The notes: generated from the letters alone by a model not told the origin. A DNA stretch of 64,000 nt from Streptomyces sp. NBC_01214 (GCF_026340975.1 NZ_JAPEOS010000001.1:4869001-4933000), one strand, 5' to 3'. Positions 25,985 to 33,890 are shown, counted from the stretch's first letter. Translations and numbers: made by a program.

Positions 25985-27368
25985 AACGGAATCCGATTTC
26001 GAAGTGCCGGTCGAACAGGAGGTCCCGTCCCCGGAACGCTGCCGACGCCTGTTCGGGCAGCGATGTCCACGCCCCGCCCTTGATCACGGCGTAGGAGGTG
26101 GGGTCGTAGACGACGTCCAGAGCGTCCCTGGCACCGTCTCCAGGTGTGGCCGATGCCCCTGAATAGGCCGACGCTGTCCATTCCCAGCAGTTCCCGCTCA
26201 TGTCGTGGACGCCGAACGGGGAGGTCCCGCGGGCGGCCACCGCACGTGTGGTCACCAGAGTCGGCTCCTCGAGGAGGGCCATCAGTCGGGTGCGCCACTC
26301 CTGGACCGATGTCCAGCCGCGGCTAAGGTCCAAGTCTCCTATGCAGTGGGCCTGGGCAGGGTCGAACTCGCGGCCCCAGGGGAAGGCTCGGCCGTCCGAG
26401 CCCTGCGCGGCACGCTGCCATTCCGCCTCGACCGGTAGGCGCTTGCCCGACCAACTGGCGAAGGCGTAGGCGTCGAACCAGTCGACTCCGGTCACCGGGT
26501 GGTCGGCAGCCACACGAGGGTCGGTGAGCGTATTGCGCCAGTGGATCTTGCCCGGTGCCTCGCTGGGGTGGCAGTAGGCATGGTTCCGGGCCGCCTCGCT
26601 GGCGGCGAAGGCATCGTAAGAGCCCACGGTCACAGGGAACAGGTCGATGTGGAAGCCCGGCACCGGGACCGTCGTACGCGGGTCGTCGTTCCAGTCGAAG
26701 AGCAGTCCCGCTGACTCCCACTGCCGCGGGACGCCCATGATGACCTCGCCCCCGGGGACGAAGGCCATGCCGTCGTGGCGGCCGTGGTCCTTGGTATCGG
26801 TGCGCGAGGTGCAGGTCCGGATTTCGGGCGGTGCGGGCTGGGCTGGCCGCCCTTCCGGGAACAGCTTGTCCTGCAGGTCGGCAAGAGACTGTGGCCCCGA
26901 TTCTCCGCGGCCCAACCGGTGCGCGATCGCCTGGATCGCCTCCAGAGCCACGGCATGTCCGATGCCCACGGGCTTTCCGCTGTGGTGGGTGATCCGCTTG
27001 GATGCCTCGCCCACGATGAGCATCAAGTGCGCGATCGTGTCTTCATCCGCGATGAGTCCGGCGACCTGAAGAGCTTCAAAGGCTACGAAGTCGTCATAGT
27101 CATGTGTCAGCCACTCCGTCAGCTTCCGGGTACCGGAATGCGTAGGCGCCATGTGTGCCAAATGTCGAAGCGCCGCCACCCGTACCCATGGCCACGGATG
27201 CATGGCGCCGATGGGCGCGAGGTCCGGGGCCTCATGGGCCTTCGCTGAGCCGATCGCGGAGATATATTCCAGAACAAGTCTCGGAGCGTCACTCTGGGCA
27301 CATGTGGAGGCGAGCGCTATTTTATCAAGTTCGTCTATTCTCTGTAAGAGACGCAAGACATTCACCAT
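25959..27368 (-). CDS. HEAT-repeat plus FGE-like (formylglycine-generating enzyme family) protein
   Basis: 469 residues. Residues 1 to about 190 are short helical HEAT-like repeats (WVRVAALRHLAHMAP, DDFVAFEALQVAGLIADE). Residues about 198-469 are an FGE/SUMF1-type domain: MAFVPGGEVIMG, HPVTGVDWFDAYAFASWSGK, RLPVEAEWQRAAQG, FGVHDMSGNCWEWTAS, VIKGGAWTSLPEQ and FRGRDLLFDRHFEIGFRC. Canonical FGEs oxidise a target cysteine using two cysteines after the GG(A/S)W box; these are absent here, while the last residues are CVCDC. The reaction is therefore not predictable. The first codons are AT-rich with TTA at codon 8, AGA and ATA, implying bldA dependence and possible transfer. No strong ribosome site precedes the ATG. 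A 26-residue peptide gene lies upstream. Confidence 0.85.
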   Translation of the reverse strand: MVNVLRLLQRIDELDKIALASTCAQSDAPRLVLEYISAIGSAKAHEAPDLAPIGAMHPWPWVRVAALRHLAHMAPTHSGTRKLTEWLTHDYDDFVAFEALQVAGLIADEDTIAHLMLIVGEASKRITHHSGKPVGIGHAVALEAIQAIAHRLGRGESGPQSLADLQDKLFPEGRPAQPAPPEIRTCTSRTDTKDHGRHDGMAFVPGGEVIMGVPRQWESAGLLFDWNDDPRTTVPVPGFHIDLFPVTVGSYDAFAASEAARNHAYCHPSEAPGKIHWRNTLTDPRVAADHPVTGVDWFDAYAFASWSGKRLPVEAEWQRAAQGSDGRAFPWGREFDPAQAHCIGDLDLSRGWTSVQEWRTRLMALLEEPTLVTTRAVAARGTSPFGVHDMSGNCWEWTASAYSGASATPGDGARDALDVVYDPTSYAVIKGGAWTSLPEQASAAFRGRDLLFDRHFEIGFRCVCDCAAS

Positions 27369-27383
27369 TCAGTGGGAGCAGAA

Positions 27384-27419
27384 CGAGGGGGTGCGGAGCC
27401 GACGGCCCGCACCCCCTCG
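27384..27419 (-). terminator. hairpin between peptide gene and FGE-like gene (attenuator candidate)
   Basis: CGAGGGGGTGCGG (27384-27396) and CCGCACCCCCTCG (27407-27419) form a perfect 13-bp stem with a 10-base loop, 16 bases after the peptide stop codon and 15 bases before the FGE-like start. A partial terminator here would make more peptide transcript than enzyme transcript, as in many peptide natural-product operons. A ribosome-controlled attenuator is the alternative. Confidence 0.7.
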
Positions 27420-27435
27420 GCCTTTACTTACTTTC

Positions 27436-27516
27436 CTACCACTTATCTGCGTCAGTGAGGCGCTTCTTCAGGGAGCGGGTCGAAACCGCCTTCTCCCACT
27501 GAGATCCGTAAGACAT
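27436..27516 (-). CDS. 26-residue peptide, candidate RiPP precursor or leader peptide
   Basis: ATG at 27516 with GGGGTGA about five bases upstream; TAG at 27436-27438. The peptide begins MSYGSQWEKAV, is rich in Lys/Arg in the middle (RSLKKRL) and ends TDADKW, so the terminal residue is Trp. It is hydrophilic with no signal peptide. It lies directly upstream, on the same strand, of the HEAT/FGE-like, MFS and methyltransferase genes, separated from them by a strong hairpin. Both readings, a modified peptide substrate or a regulatory leader peptide, are open. The gene is too short to be found by ordinary length cut-offs. Confidence 0.6.
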   Translation of the reverse strand: MSYGSQWEKAVSTRSLKKRLTDADKW

Positions 27517-27539
27517 CCAATTCACCCCGTTTCTAACTG

Positions 27540-27800
27540 AAAATGATCCCGCCGCGCAGGGGTGTCCCTGAGCGGCGCCGTGCGGAGCAATCAAGAGCAT
27601 CGATCGGAGAATTCCTGTGCTGCTCTTGATCGCCGAAGTGATCGTTACACATTCCTAGTGTGAATGGAACTCCATTATTGAGACGCTCGACACGTTTAGG
27701 GAGATGCGTCAAGATTTTCTCGAATGAGACAGTGATTGGCTGAGAAGCGTATTGAGAGCTTACGGATTGTCGGTTGTAATTTGCCCGGGCGCGGGGCCAT
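27540..27800 (-). promoter_or_regulatory. AT-richer upstream region of the peptide operon
   Basis: This stretch is clearly lower in GC than its surroundings and contains TTGACG at about 27710-27715 (minus strand), a possible -35 box. No well-spaced -10 box was identified. No gene is supported here, and it is the likely promoter and leader region of the operon that starts at 27516. Confidence 0.35.
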
Positions 27801-27879
27801 CTCGACTCGCACCGCCGCCGAGTTTGCCCGGCCAGCCTCCATGGTGTTATCGGCCTGGCGGGCCGCAGGTCAGACCCCG

Positions 27880-28245
27880 TCTCCGGTGATGTGCCCGGCG
27901 GGGCCGACGGCCGGGTAGCCGGCCTGGGGTTCATCGGAGCCGACCTTGGCCCGCTGGCCCTCCTGGTCACACCGGGGCAGTGGGGCGACGCACCCCAGAT
28001 GATCGAGATCCTGAAACGGATCCAGGTCCACCGCCCGCAGGGCGGTCGCCCGCGGACCCGACCGGACCACATCGGTGGCGACAAGGCATACAGCTCGCGG
28101 CCAAACCGTCGAGACCTGCGCCGACGCCAGATCAAGCACACGACCCCCGAGCCGAAGGACCAGCGGGCCAACCGTAGACGCCGCGGCAACAACGGCGGCC
28201 GGCCCACCGGCTTCGACTCGGAGATCTACAAGCGCCGCAACGAAG
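27880..28245 (+). mobile_element. IS5-family transposase C-terminal-core remnant
   Basis: The frame contains GQWGDAPQMIEILKRIQVHR, GRPRTRPDHIGGDKAYSSRP and RRRGNNGGRPTGFDSEIYKR. GRPRTRPxxVxxDKAYSSR followed by GGRPPxFDxxxYxxRNxVER is the catalytic-core signature of Streptomyces IS5 transposases. It breaks off right after YKRRNEA, before the VERxFNRLK block, where sequence opposite to the next gene begins. Confidence 0.7.
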
Positions 28246-28277
28246 CTTTGGCTCCGGGCCTGAGCCGATCTGCTGTC

Positions 28278-28571
28278 TCAGTCCCCGAGGAACCACAGGT
28301 AGAGGTGCTGTCCGTCGAGAACCGTCTGGCCCAGGTCCAGAAGCTCACGAGCGAACTCGTCGGTGACCACGCCCGGAGGCAGGCGCGGTACTTCCGCCAG
28401 CAGGGTGACCACCTGGCGGCTGTTGAAAACAGTGTCCGCGTACGGCAGCAGGTGCCCCAGCATCGGAAACACCGACTGGTCAAGAGCGGCCAGCTCGGGC
28501 CCCCAGAGCACACCATGCTTGGCACGAGCCTCGATTGCGCCGGCCTCGCTACGGACCTGCAGATCAATCAT
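28278..28571 (-). CDS. hypothetical protein, 97 aa
   Basis: ATG at 28571. The protein starts MIDLQVRSEAGAIEARAKHG and ends GQHLYLWFLGD. It is mostly helical by appearance, with no membrane segment or signal peptide. The coding bias is good. I do not recognise the family. It converges on the IS5 remnant, 33 bases away. 28572-28847 contains no other supportable gene. Confidence 0.5.
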   Translation of the reverse strand: MIDLQVRSEAGAIEARAKHGVLWGPELAALDQSVFPMLGHLLPYADTVFNSRQVVTLLAEVPRLPPGVVTDEFARELLDLGQTVLDGQHLYLWFLGD

Positions 28572-28847
28572 GCTCCGACCCTAAGGCCCCAAGATCCGCC
28601 GGACGGAACCTAGTGCTGTGACCAGGAGGGTTCCCCGGGTTGAGGACGCTTGGGCCCCTCTACGACGGATGAGGGGGCTCGACTGGCCCCGCCGCAAATC
28701 TCAGTCCGTGTGCGCGGGCCGTGGGTACGGTCGCGACGTCTACCGCCACCCGGTTCGGGCCCGCGGCGTCCTTCCGGTCATCGCGCGTTGCAGCACACCC
28801 CACGGCAGAGGCCGGGGCGCCTATCGGTGTTGTCAGAGGGAGACCTG

Positions 28848-29426
28848 ATGATGTTTCCCGGCCAGTCACATATCGGGGACGAGGAAGACATGCCATCGCC
28901 ATTGGAACGTCTCCAGGCACTGCTCGGTGAGCCGGAGGAGGCGTGGGGCTGGCCGCGCCGAGAGGTCTGGGAGGCCTCCGAACGGCACCTCGGTGTCACG
29001 CTGCCCGCGGACTACAAGGCCTTCATGGACGTGTACGGGCCGGGAACCCTCGACGGGTACCTCCACCTGGACCGGCCGACGGGTCTCATGACCCCCGTCG
29101 AACTCGAGGACTTCTGGTCCCTGGAGGCCTGGCGCGAGGCACGGAGGGGGTGGGAGGAGCTCTACCCCTTTCCCTTCCACCCCGACCCCGGTGGGCTGAT
29201 CCGCTGGGGTCACGACGAGCACAGCAGCGAGTACTACTTCCTGGCCAGCGACCCGGATCCGGGCAACTGGGAGATCGTGGTCGGCAGCGAGTGCGCGGAG
29301 TGGTACCGCACCAGCGGCACCTTCACCGGCTTCGTGATGCGCTGCTTCGACGGCCTCGACCGGGCGCCGTTCATGGACCGCGCCTGGCCCGAGGCCGACG
29401 CCCGCTACGAACCCTTCGACATGTAG
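28848..29426 (+). CDS. SMI1/KNR4 (SUKH) family protein
   Basis: 192 residues from an ATG preceded by AGAGGGAG. The SUKH pattern is clear: an early E-x-x-LG-x-x-LP-x-DYK-x-F segment (RHLGVTLPADYKAFMDVYGP), then GTLDGYLHL, and a late IRWGHDEHSSEYYFLASDPD followed by W-x-I-V-V-x-S-x-x-x-x-W. SUKH proteins are commonly immunity proteins against secreted nuclease or deaminase toxins, and are often found without their toxin. No toxin gene is adjacent here, so an orphan immunity or unrelated regulatory role is possible. Cytosolic. Confidence 0.8.
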   Translation: MMFPGQSHIGDEEDMPSPLERLQALLGEPEEAWGWPRREVWEASERHLGVTLPADYKAFMDVYGPGTLDGYLHLDRPTGLMTPVELEDFWSLEAWREARRGWEELYPFPFHPDPGGLIRWGHDEHSSEYYFLASDPDPGNWEIVVGSECAEWYRTSGTFTGFVMRCFDGLDRAPFMDRAWPEADARYEPFDM

Positions 29427-29512
29427 TCCTGTGCCCGGGAAAGCTTGCCAGGTCGGGTGGTCAGGCTGCTGTTCGTCATGGTCTGCCGCCCCATCGGATG
29501 TCTTTCGCGCTG

Positions 29513-29562
29513 CGGATGCGGGTGCGGATGCGGATGCGGGCGCGTTCGCGTTCGCGTCGTGT
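29513..29562. repeat. GGATGC / TTCGCG short tandem repeats
   Basis: Hexamer units GCGGAT(G)C and GCGTTC alternate several times just beyond the stop of the minus-strand kinase-like gene at 29574. Outside any supported gene. Confidence 0.6.
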
Positions 29563-29573
29563 TGGCGAAGTGT

Positions 29574-30497
29574 TCAGCGACGGGGTAGCGCCTCGGCCAC
29601 GATGGTCTGGGAGACGCCGATGGTGGTCCGTCCGTCCTCGATGTCCCATAGCGTGTTCTGCAGCAGCCGGGCCAGGGTCCAGCCGGCCGCGCGCAGACGG
29701 TCCAGCCCGAGTGCTTCGGTCAACAGGTCGAAGCGGCGTTGCAGCACCCGGGTGGCGTTCCCCGCGGCGTGGAGCTTCCTCCAACCGGTGTCCAGAGCCG
29801 GCCACAGGTCGAAGCCCGGGTCGCCGATGAGGGGTTCGGGGTCGATGGCCAGCCACGGCTCGCGCTCGGCGGCGAGTACGTTGCCGTAGTGCAGGTCCCA
29901 GTGCAGCATCCGGTCGCCGGGCTCGCCGACCAGCTCGGTGACGGCCGAGGCCCAATCGCGCAGCCGCCGCCGGTCGGCGGGGTCCGTCAGGGCGGTGGCG
30001 GCCGCCGGCACGGACGCCAGCATGTCCCGCGCGACGTCGCCGAGGCCGCGCAGGCCCTCGGGCGCCGGGACGGAGTGCAACCGGCCCATGATCGCGCCCA
30101 AGGTGCCCATGGCCAGGTCGTCGTCCTCGACGGAAGCCAGGGTGCGTGAGGGGTCCAGGCGTTCCAGCAGCATCGCGCTGCTCTCCGGGTCGTGGTCGAG
30201 CAGCCGTACGATGCCGTCGCCGTTCCACGCCCGTAGGCCGATCAGCGCGGCGGTCGTCTCCTCGCGGGGCATCTGGAGTTTGAGTGCGGCGCGCGTGTCG
30301 TCCGTACGGCGCACCGGCACCACCAGCGAGGCCTCGCCGGAAGCGATGCCGCCGTCGCGCTCCAGCTCCCACCGGTCGAGCAGCTCCGCCACCAGTACGG
30401 GCAGCCGGGCGATCCAGGCCCGTTCCACTTCACCGCCGTGCCTCGTGTACGACGCGAGCAGGGCGTCAGGAACCTTGATGCCCTCTGGTAAACCCAT
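29574..30497 (-). CDS. aminoglycoside O-phosphotransferase family, streptomycin 6-kinase-like
   Basis: 307 residues, AAAGGA seven bases before the ATG at 30497. The catalytic loop is MLHWDLHYGNVLAA and the metal-binding segment is LAIDPEPLIGDPGFDLWPAL. Both are characteristic of the APH(6)/hydroxyurea-kinase branch, in which ATP phosphorylates a hydroxyl of an aminoglycoside or other small molecule. No antibiotic biosynthesis genes lie close by, so this may be a general resistance or housekeeping enzyme. Actual substrate unknown. It is divergent from the tap/tpg remnants. Confidence 0.85.
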   Translation of the reverse strand: MGLPEGIKVPDALLASYTRHGGEVERAWIARLPVLVAELLDRWELERDGGIASGEASLVVPVRRTDDTRAALKLQMPREETTAALIGLRAWNGDGIVRLLDHDPESSAMLLERLDPSRTLASVEDDDLAMGTLGAIMGRLHSVPAPEGLRGLGDVARDMLASVPAAATALTDPADRRRLRDWASAVTELVGEPGDRMLHWDLHYGNVLAAEREPWLAIDPEPLIGDPGFDLWPALDTGWRKLHAAGNATRVLQRRFDLLTEALGLDRLRAAGWTLARLLQNTLWDIEDGRTTIGVSQTIVAEALPRR

Positions 30498-30729
30498 TGG
30501 GTGTCCTTTCGGGGAGCGAGTTGGTGGCCGCGACCCAAGGTAGGTCGCCTTCCTGGCCGCCCCCACCATTACCCTCCGCTGGCGCCGGCCGGGGGCCGAC
30601 AGGAGCCGCCGTCGCCACCCTCCGGCAGGTCGCTGCCCCGGGCAAGGAAGCGGGGGCGAGGACGGAGGCGATCCTGAACATTTCGGAGCGGGCTGCGCGC
30701 CGGCGATCACCACGGTTGCCACCCCGAAG

Positions 30730-31156
30730 TGATGGCGACTGCAACGGATGACGACCAGGCCGTAACGGAGTCGAGATCGTGGATGTCGGTCAGGCGGCCC
30801 GGGCGCGTGCGGTGGGCGGAAGGCGCAGCAGCGTCCGCCGGGAGTCCGAGGGCCTGGCGAAGGCGAGCGCCTGCGGGGCGTAGGCCAACCGCTCTGCCCA
30901 TGAGGACCAGTGGGCCGCCTCGCGTGAGGCGAGTACCTGGACGGCCGCCGGGACAACCGTCACGGCGCCGGTCAGGCGCCGAGCTCCTGGGCTGCGGCAC
31001 GCAGGCCATCAATGCACACCTGCACACCTGGAGCACCTCGATCGCCACAGCAAATCGTTCTTCGGGCTGTTGCGTGAGCGGTTCGACGCGCGGGAGCTCA
31101 ACCTGGCTCGGTACGTCAAGGACGGCACCGTCACCGACGTCGGCAACGGCGAGTAG
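30730..31156 (+). pseudogene. probable tap remnant (telomere-associated protein)
   Basis: In the last 130 bases a plus-strand frame reads EHLDRHSKSFFGLLRERFDA and LNLARYVKDGTVTDVGNGE to a TAG at 31154-31156. The bias of this segment is good, but the earlier part changes frame repeatedly. Its stop lies 15 bases before the tpg-like start, the arrangement of tap-tpg operons. The identification as tap rests on that position, not on a recognised motif. Confidence 0.4.
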
Positions 31157-31171
31157 GGGAGTGGGCAGGCA

Positions 31172-31508
31172 GTGAGCACGGAGTTCGGGGACGGCCTCGA
31201 CAAGGCGGTGCAGAATGCGTTCACCCGTCCCGCGCCCAAGTCCGCCGGGTCGCAAATACGGTACACGGTCGCGCGGTTGGGCGGCACGAAGGCGGTCGCC
31301 GAACTGCTCAGCATGTCGCAGCGGCGGCTGGAGAGGCGCGCAGCGGGCCAGGCCGAGAAGCCGTGTGCCCGACCTCGCCGCGCGCCTGGAGCGCGTGGTG
31401 AAGGCCCGCTGGCAGCCGCAGATCCGGGCCAAGGTCAGGGAGAAGGCGGCGACCACCCGCGGCATCGTGATTGACGATGCCGCGTCCGGTCGCAGTCACG
31501 TGTCCTGA
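31172..31508 (+). pseudogene. tpg-like telomere terminal protein remnant (copy 3)
   Basis: GTG at 31172. The frame reads FGDGLDKAVQNAFTRPAPKS, then GGTKAVAELLSMSQRRLERR. After a frame change it reads VPDLAARLERVVKARWQPQI and AATTRGIVID, and then stops at 31506-31508 where ETRARFGF should follow. FTRPAPK, the TKAVAxxLGxSQRxxER helix-turn-helix and ARWQPxIR are Tpg hallmarks. The copy is frameshifted and lacks its C-terminal half. Confidence 0.75.
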
Positions 31509-31541
31509 CCGGGACGGTCTCGGTGGGCTCGTCCGGGCGGG

Positions 31542-32351
31542 CTACGCGGTGGCGCGGGCTGCCCGGGCCATCCTGGCCATCCGGGTGAGCGCGGCGCGCA
31601 GTGCGGTGTTGAACTGCTCGGGAAGCTCCTGGTGTGGCATGTGGCCGGCGGCGGCAATCACGCTCACCTCGGCTTCGGGGGTGAGGGCGGCGCAGGTCCG
31701 GGCCACCTCCAGGGGGATCGCGGTGTCCAGCTCACCGTGGATGTAGTGGATCGGCACCTGCAGACCGGGCAGTGTCGGGCGTGGGTCGTAGCCGTTGGCG
31801 GTGGCCTGGTGCTCGTCGATGTAGACGCCGGAGTCCAGGATCTGGCGGACCGTCCAGTCGATGAGCGCGGGCGCGGTGCCCGGCGCGTACCACCCCGGCA
31901 CCCAGCCGGCGACCGTACCGGCCCGGTCGCGGCGCAGAGCGGCCACGAGCTCCGCCTGAGCCTTCGCCTGAGCCTTCGTCGACGGCCAGTACCCCGGCGC
32001 GCCCACCGGGACCACGCCTGCGATCAACTCGGGCCGCTGAAGAGCCAGTTCGCTGGCAAAAGACCCGCCGATCGACGAGCCGATGACCACCGGCCGGTCC
32101 AGCCGCAGCGCGCCGATCAGCGCCACCAGGTCGCTGACCACCCCGGCGGTGGAGTTGCCCCGGACGGGGCGAGCCGACCGCCCGCAGCCCCGCCAGTCGA
32201 CCGTGACGACCCGGTGGTCCCGGGTGAATTCAGGCAGCTGGGCGCCCCAGGTCCGGCCGCTGGTGCCCCAGCCGTGCAGGAACAGCAGCGCCGGACCGGC
32301 CCCTTCGTCCTCGTAGTGGAGCGTGGTGTCGTTGACGTTCAAGCCGGGCAT
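31542..32351 (-). CDS. alpha/beta hydrolase
   Basis: 269 residues with GGGGAG four bases before the ATG at 32351. The oxyanion segment is LLFLHGWGTSG, the nucleophile elbow is VIGSSIGGSF, the acid lies in HYIHGELDTAIPL, and the catalytic His in AAAGHMPHQELPE. This is the epoxide-hydrolase/haloperoxidase-like branch of cytosolic esterases. It is divergent from a LysR regulator with a shared 156-base intergenic region, the standard layout for a LysR-controlled catabolic or detoxifying enzyme. Confidence 0.88.
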   Translation of the reverse strand: MPGLNVNDTTLHYEDEGAGPALLFLHGWGTSGRTWGAQLPEFTRDHRVVTVDWRGCGRSARPVRGNSTAGVVSDLVALIGALRLDRPVVIGSSIGGSFASELALQRPELIAGVVPVGAPGYWPSTKAQAKAQAELVAALRRDRAGTVAGWVPGWYAPGTAPALIDWTVRQILDSGVYIDEHQATANGYDPRPTLPGLQVPIHYIHGELDTAIPLEVARTCAALTPEAEVSVIAAAGHMPHQELPEQFNTALRAALTRMARMARAARATA

Positions 32352-32453
32352 GTTTCTCCCCTGCCTCGTGGGCCCTTGCGGGCCGCGCGGTTCGTGATGT
32401 CCCCAGCGAACCGCGATCACCCTCGCCGGCCAATGAGCGATCCGCGCCTACAC

Positions 32454-32472
32454 TGATCGCGAAAAGTGATCA
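32454..32472. promoter_or_regulatory. inverted repeat, candidate LysR operator
   Basis: TGATC and GATCA flank nine bases (TGATC-N9-GATCA) in the divergent region between the hydrolase and the LysR gene, 35 bases upstream of the LysR start codon. Size and position suit a LysR-type recognition site. Confidence 0.5.
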
Positions 32473-32507
32473 ATGCTGGTCACGGCGGACAGGGAGAGCG
32501 GAGGCCC

Positions 32508-33404
32508 ATGGAGCTGCGTCAGCTGCGCTACTTCCTCACCGTGGCGGAAGAACTGCACTTCGGCCGTGCTGCCGAGAGGTTGCACATTGTGCAGTCCGCG
32601 GTCAGCCAGCAGCTCCGCCGGCTCGAACGCGAGCTGGGGACCGAGCTGTTCGCCCGCTCCACCCGCGTTGTCCGGCTCACCGAGGCCGGCAACCAGCTCC
32701 TCCCGTACGCAAGGGAGATGCTCGCCGTCGAGGTACGCGCCCGGGAGGCCATCGACGAACTGCGCGCCGAACAGGCCGCGACGGTGCGCCTCGGCACCAG
32801 CTCCGGGCTGGGTGCCTGGCTGGACGCCGTACTCACCGCGTTCACCCGACGTACCGCACAGGCCCAGTTGGAACTCGTCACCGGCAGTACAGACAAACGT
32901 CTGGCACAGGTGCGGGCCGGTGACCTGGACGCCACCCTGCTGCACGGTGAACGGGCCGTCCCCGGGCTGGAGTTCCTGCCGCTGTGGCGGGACACGCTGA
33001 TGGCGGCGCTACCCGCGGGCCACGAGCTCGCCGCGCGGGAGCCCGTAGTACTGGCCCGGCTCGCGGAACTACCGCTGCGGCTCTCCCCCCGCTCTCGTAA
33101 CCCCGCACTCCACGACCTGGTGATGCGTTCCTGCCGGGCGGCCGGCTACACACCCGTCCTGGGGCCGGAGTTCACCAACGACCAGGACACCCTCGCCGCC
33201 ATCGGCTACGGCAAACCGTCCTGGACGGTCTTCTACGCCCCGCACGCGGATCAGCTCCACGTTCCCGGCGTGGTGTTCCGCCGCCTGAGCGACCCGGCGC
33301 CCGTCATGCAGACCTACCTTGCGGTGCGGAACGGTCCGCCCCGGACTGCACTGCGTGCCCTGATCGAAGCCTGCTACGAGGCGGACGAGGGAGCCCGGGC
33401 GTAG
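32508..33404 (+). CDS. LysR-family transcriptional regulator
   Basis: 298 residues from the ATG at 32508 (AGGGAGAGCGGAGG upstream). The N-terminal winged helix-turn-helix reads MELRQLRYFLTVAEELHFGR and AAERLHIVQSAVSQQLRRLE, followed by the linker helix and a type 2 periplasmic-binding-like co-inducer domain. It should bind between itself and the divergent alpha/beta hydrolase at 31542-32351, repressing itself and activating the hydrolase when an unknown effector is bound. Confidence 0.92.
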   Translation: MELRQLRYFLTVAEELHFGRAAERLHIVQSAVSQQLRRLERELGTELFARSTRVVRLTEAGNQLLPYAREMLAVEVRAREAIDELRAEQAATVRLGTSSGLGAWLDAVLTAFTRRTAQAQLELVTGSTDKRLAQVRAGDLDATLLHGERAVPGLEFLPLWRDTLMAALPAGHELAAREPVVLARLAELPLRLSPRSRNPALHDLVMRSCRAAGYTPVLGPEFTNDQDTLAAIGYGKPSWTVFYAPHADQLHVPGVVFRRLSDPAPVMQTYLAVRNGPPRTALRALIEACYEADEGARA

Positions 33405-33559
33405 GGTGTGGCTCGCCGCTTGCCCAGGCGACCGGGAGACCAGGGGCCCTGGTCGGGCTAGGGAAGCGCTCAGGCCGTGGGGCCAGTCAACCGGACGACG
33501 AGGGAGGAGGGAGGCTCGGGTGCCCCGAGCTCTGGGCGGGGACGGATGCCGGCGAGGCC

Positions 33560-33890
33560 GCGTACCCCTGCACGGTGATCGACAGGGGCAGGACGAAGGC
33601 CTGAGCTCCTGGAGCTGATGGGCGGCGTCCTGGCACTGGCCGAGGACGGCCCGGTGACCTGGGCCGTCGACCTGAACGCTGGCGGGGCGCACTTCTGATC
33701 GCTCTGCTCACTGGCCGTGGTCAGCGTCCTCGCCTCCGACCGCACCCGCGCCGTCACCCGGATGCGGGCACAACTGCTGGAGTACTTCGCGGAACCGGAA
33801 CGGGCCTTCGGCTACGCCGCCTCCAAGGCCGCGCTCGTCCTGCTGACCGGCTACCAAACGCCTGCCGGCCTGCCGGCCTTCGAGACGAAC
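33560..33890 (+). mobile_element. IS110-family transposase remnant with internal deletion
   Basis: One frame reads LELMGGVLALAEDGPVTWAV and DLNAGGAHF, matching the N-terminal DEDD-domain region of IS110 elements. The next reads VVSVLASDRTRAVTRMRAQL, LEYFAEPERAFGYAASKAAL and LLTGYQTP, which normally lies about 100 residues further on. The middle is missing, and the end is cut where the minus-strand nuclease-like gene ends. Confidence 0.6.

Noticed and set aside
27533..27720. Minus-strand frame ending just before the peptide gene
   Set aside because: It shows AT-rich codons and no start or family, and runs on into antisense of the IS5 remnant; treated as the promoter/leader region instead.
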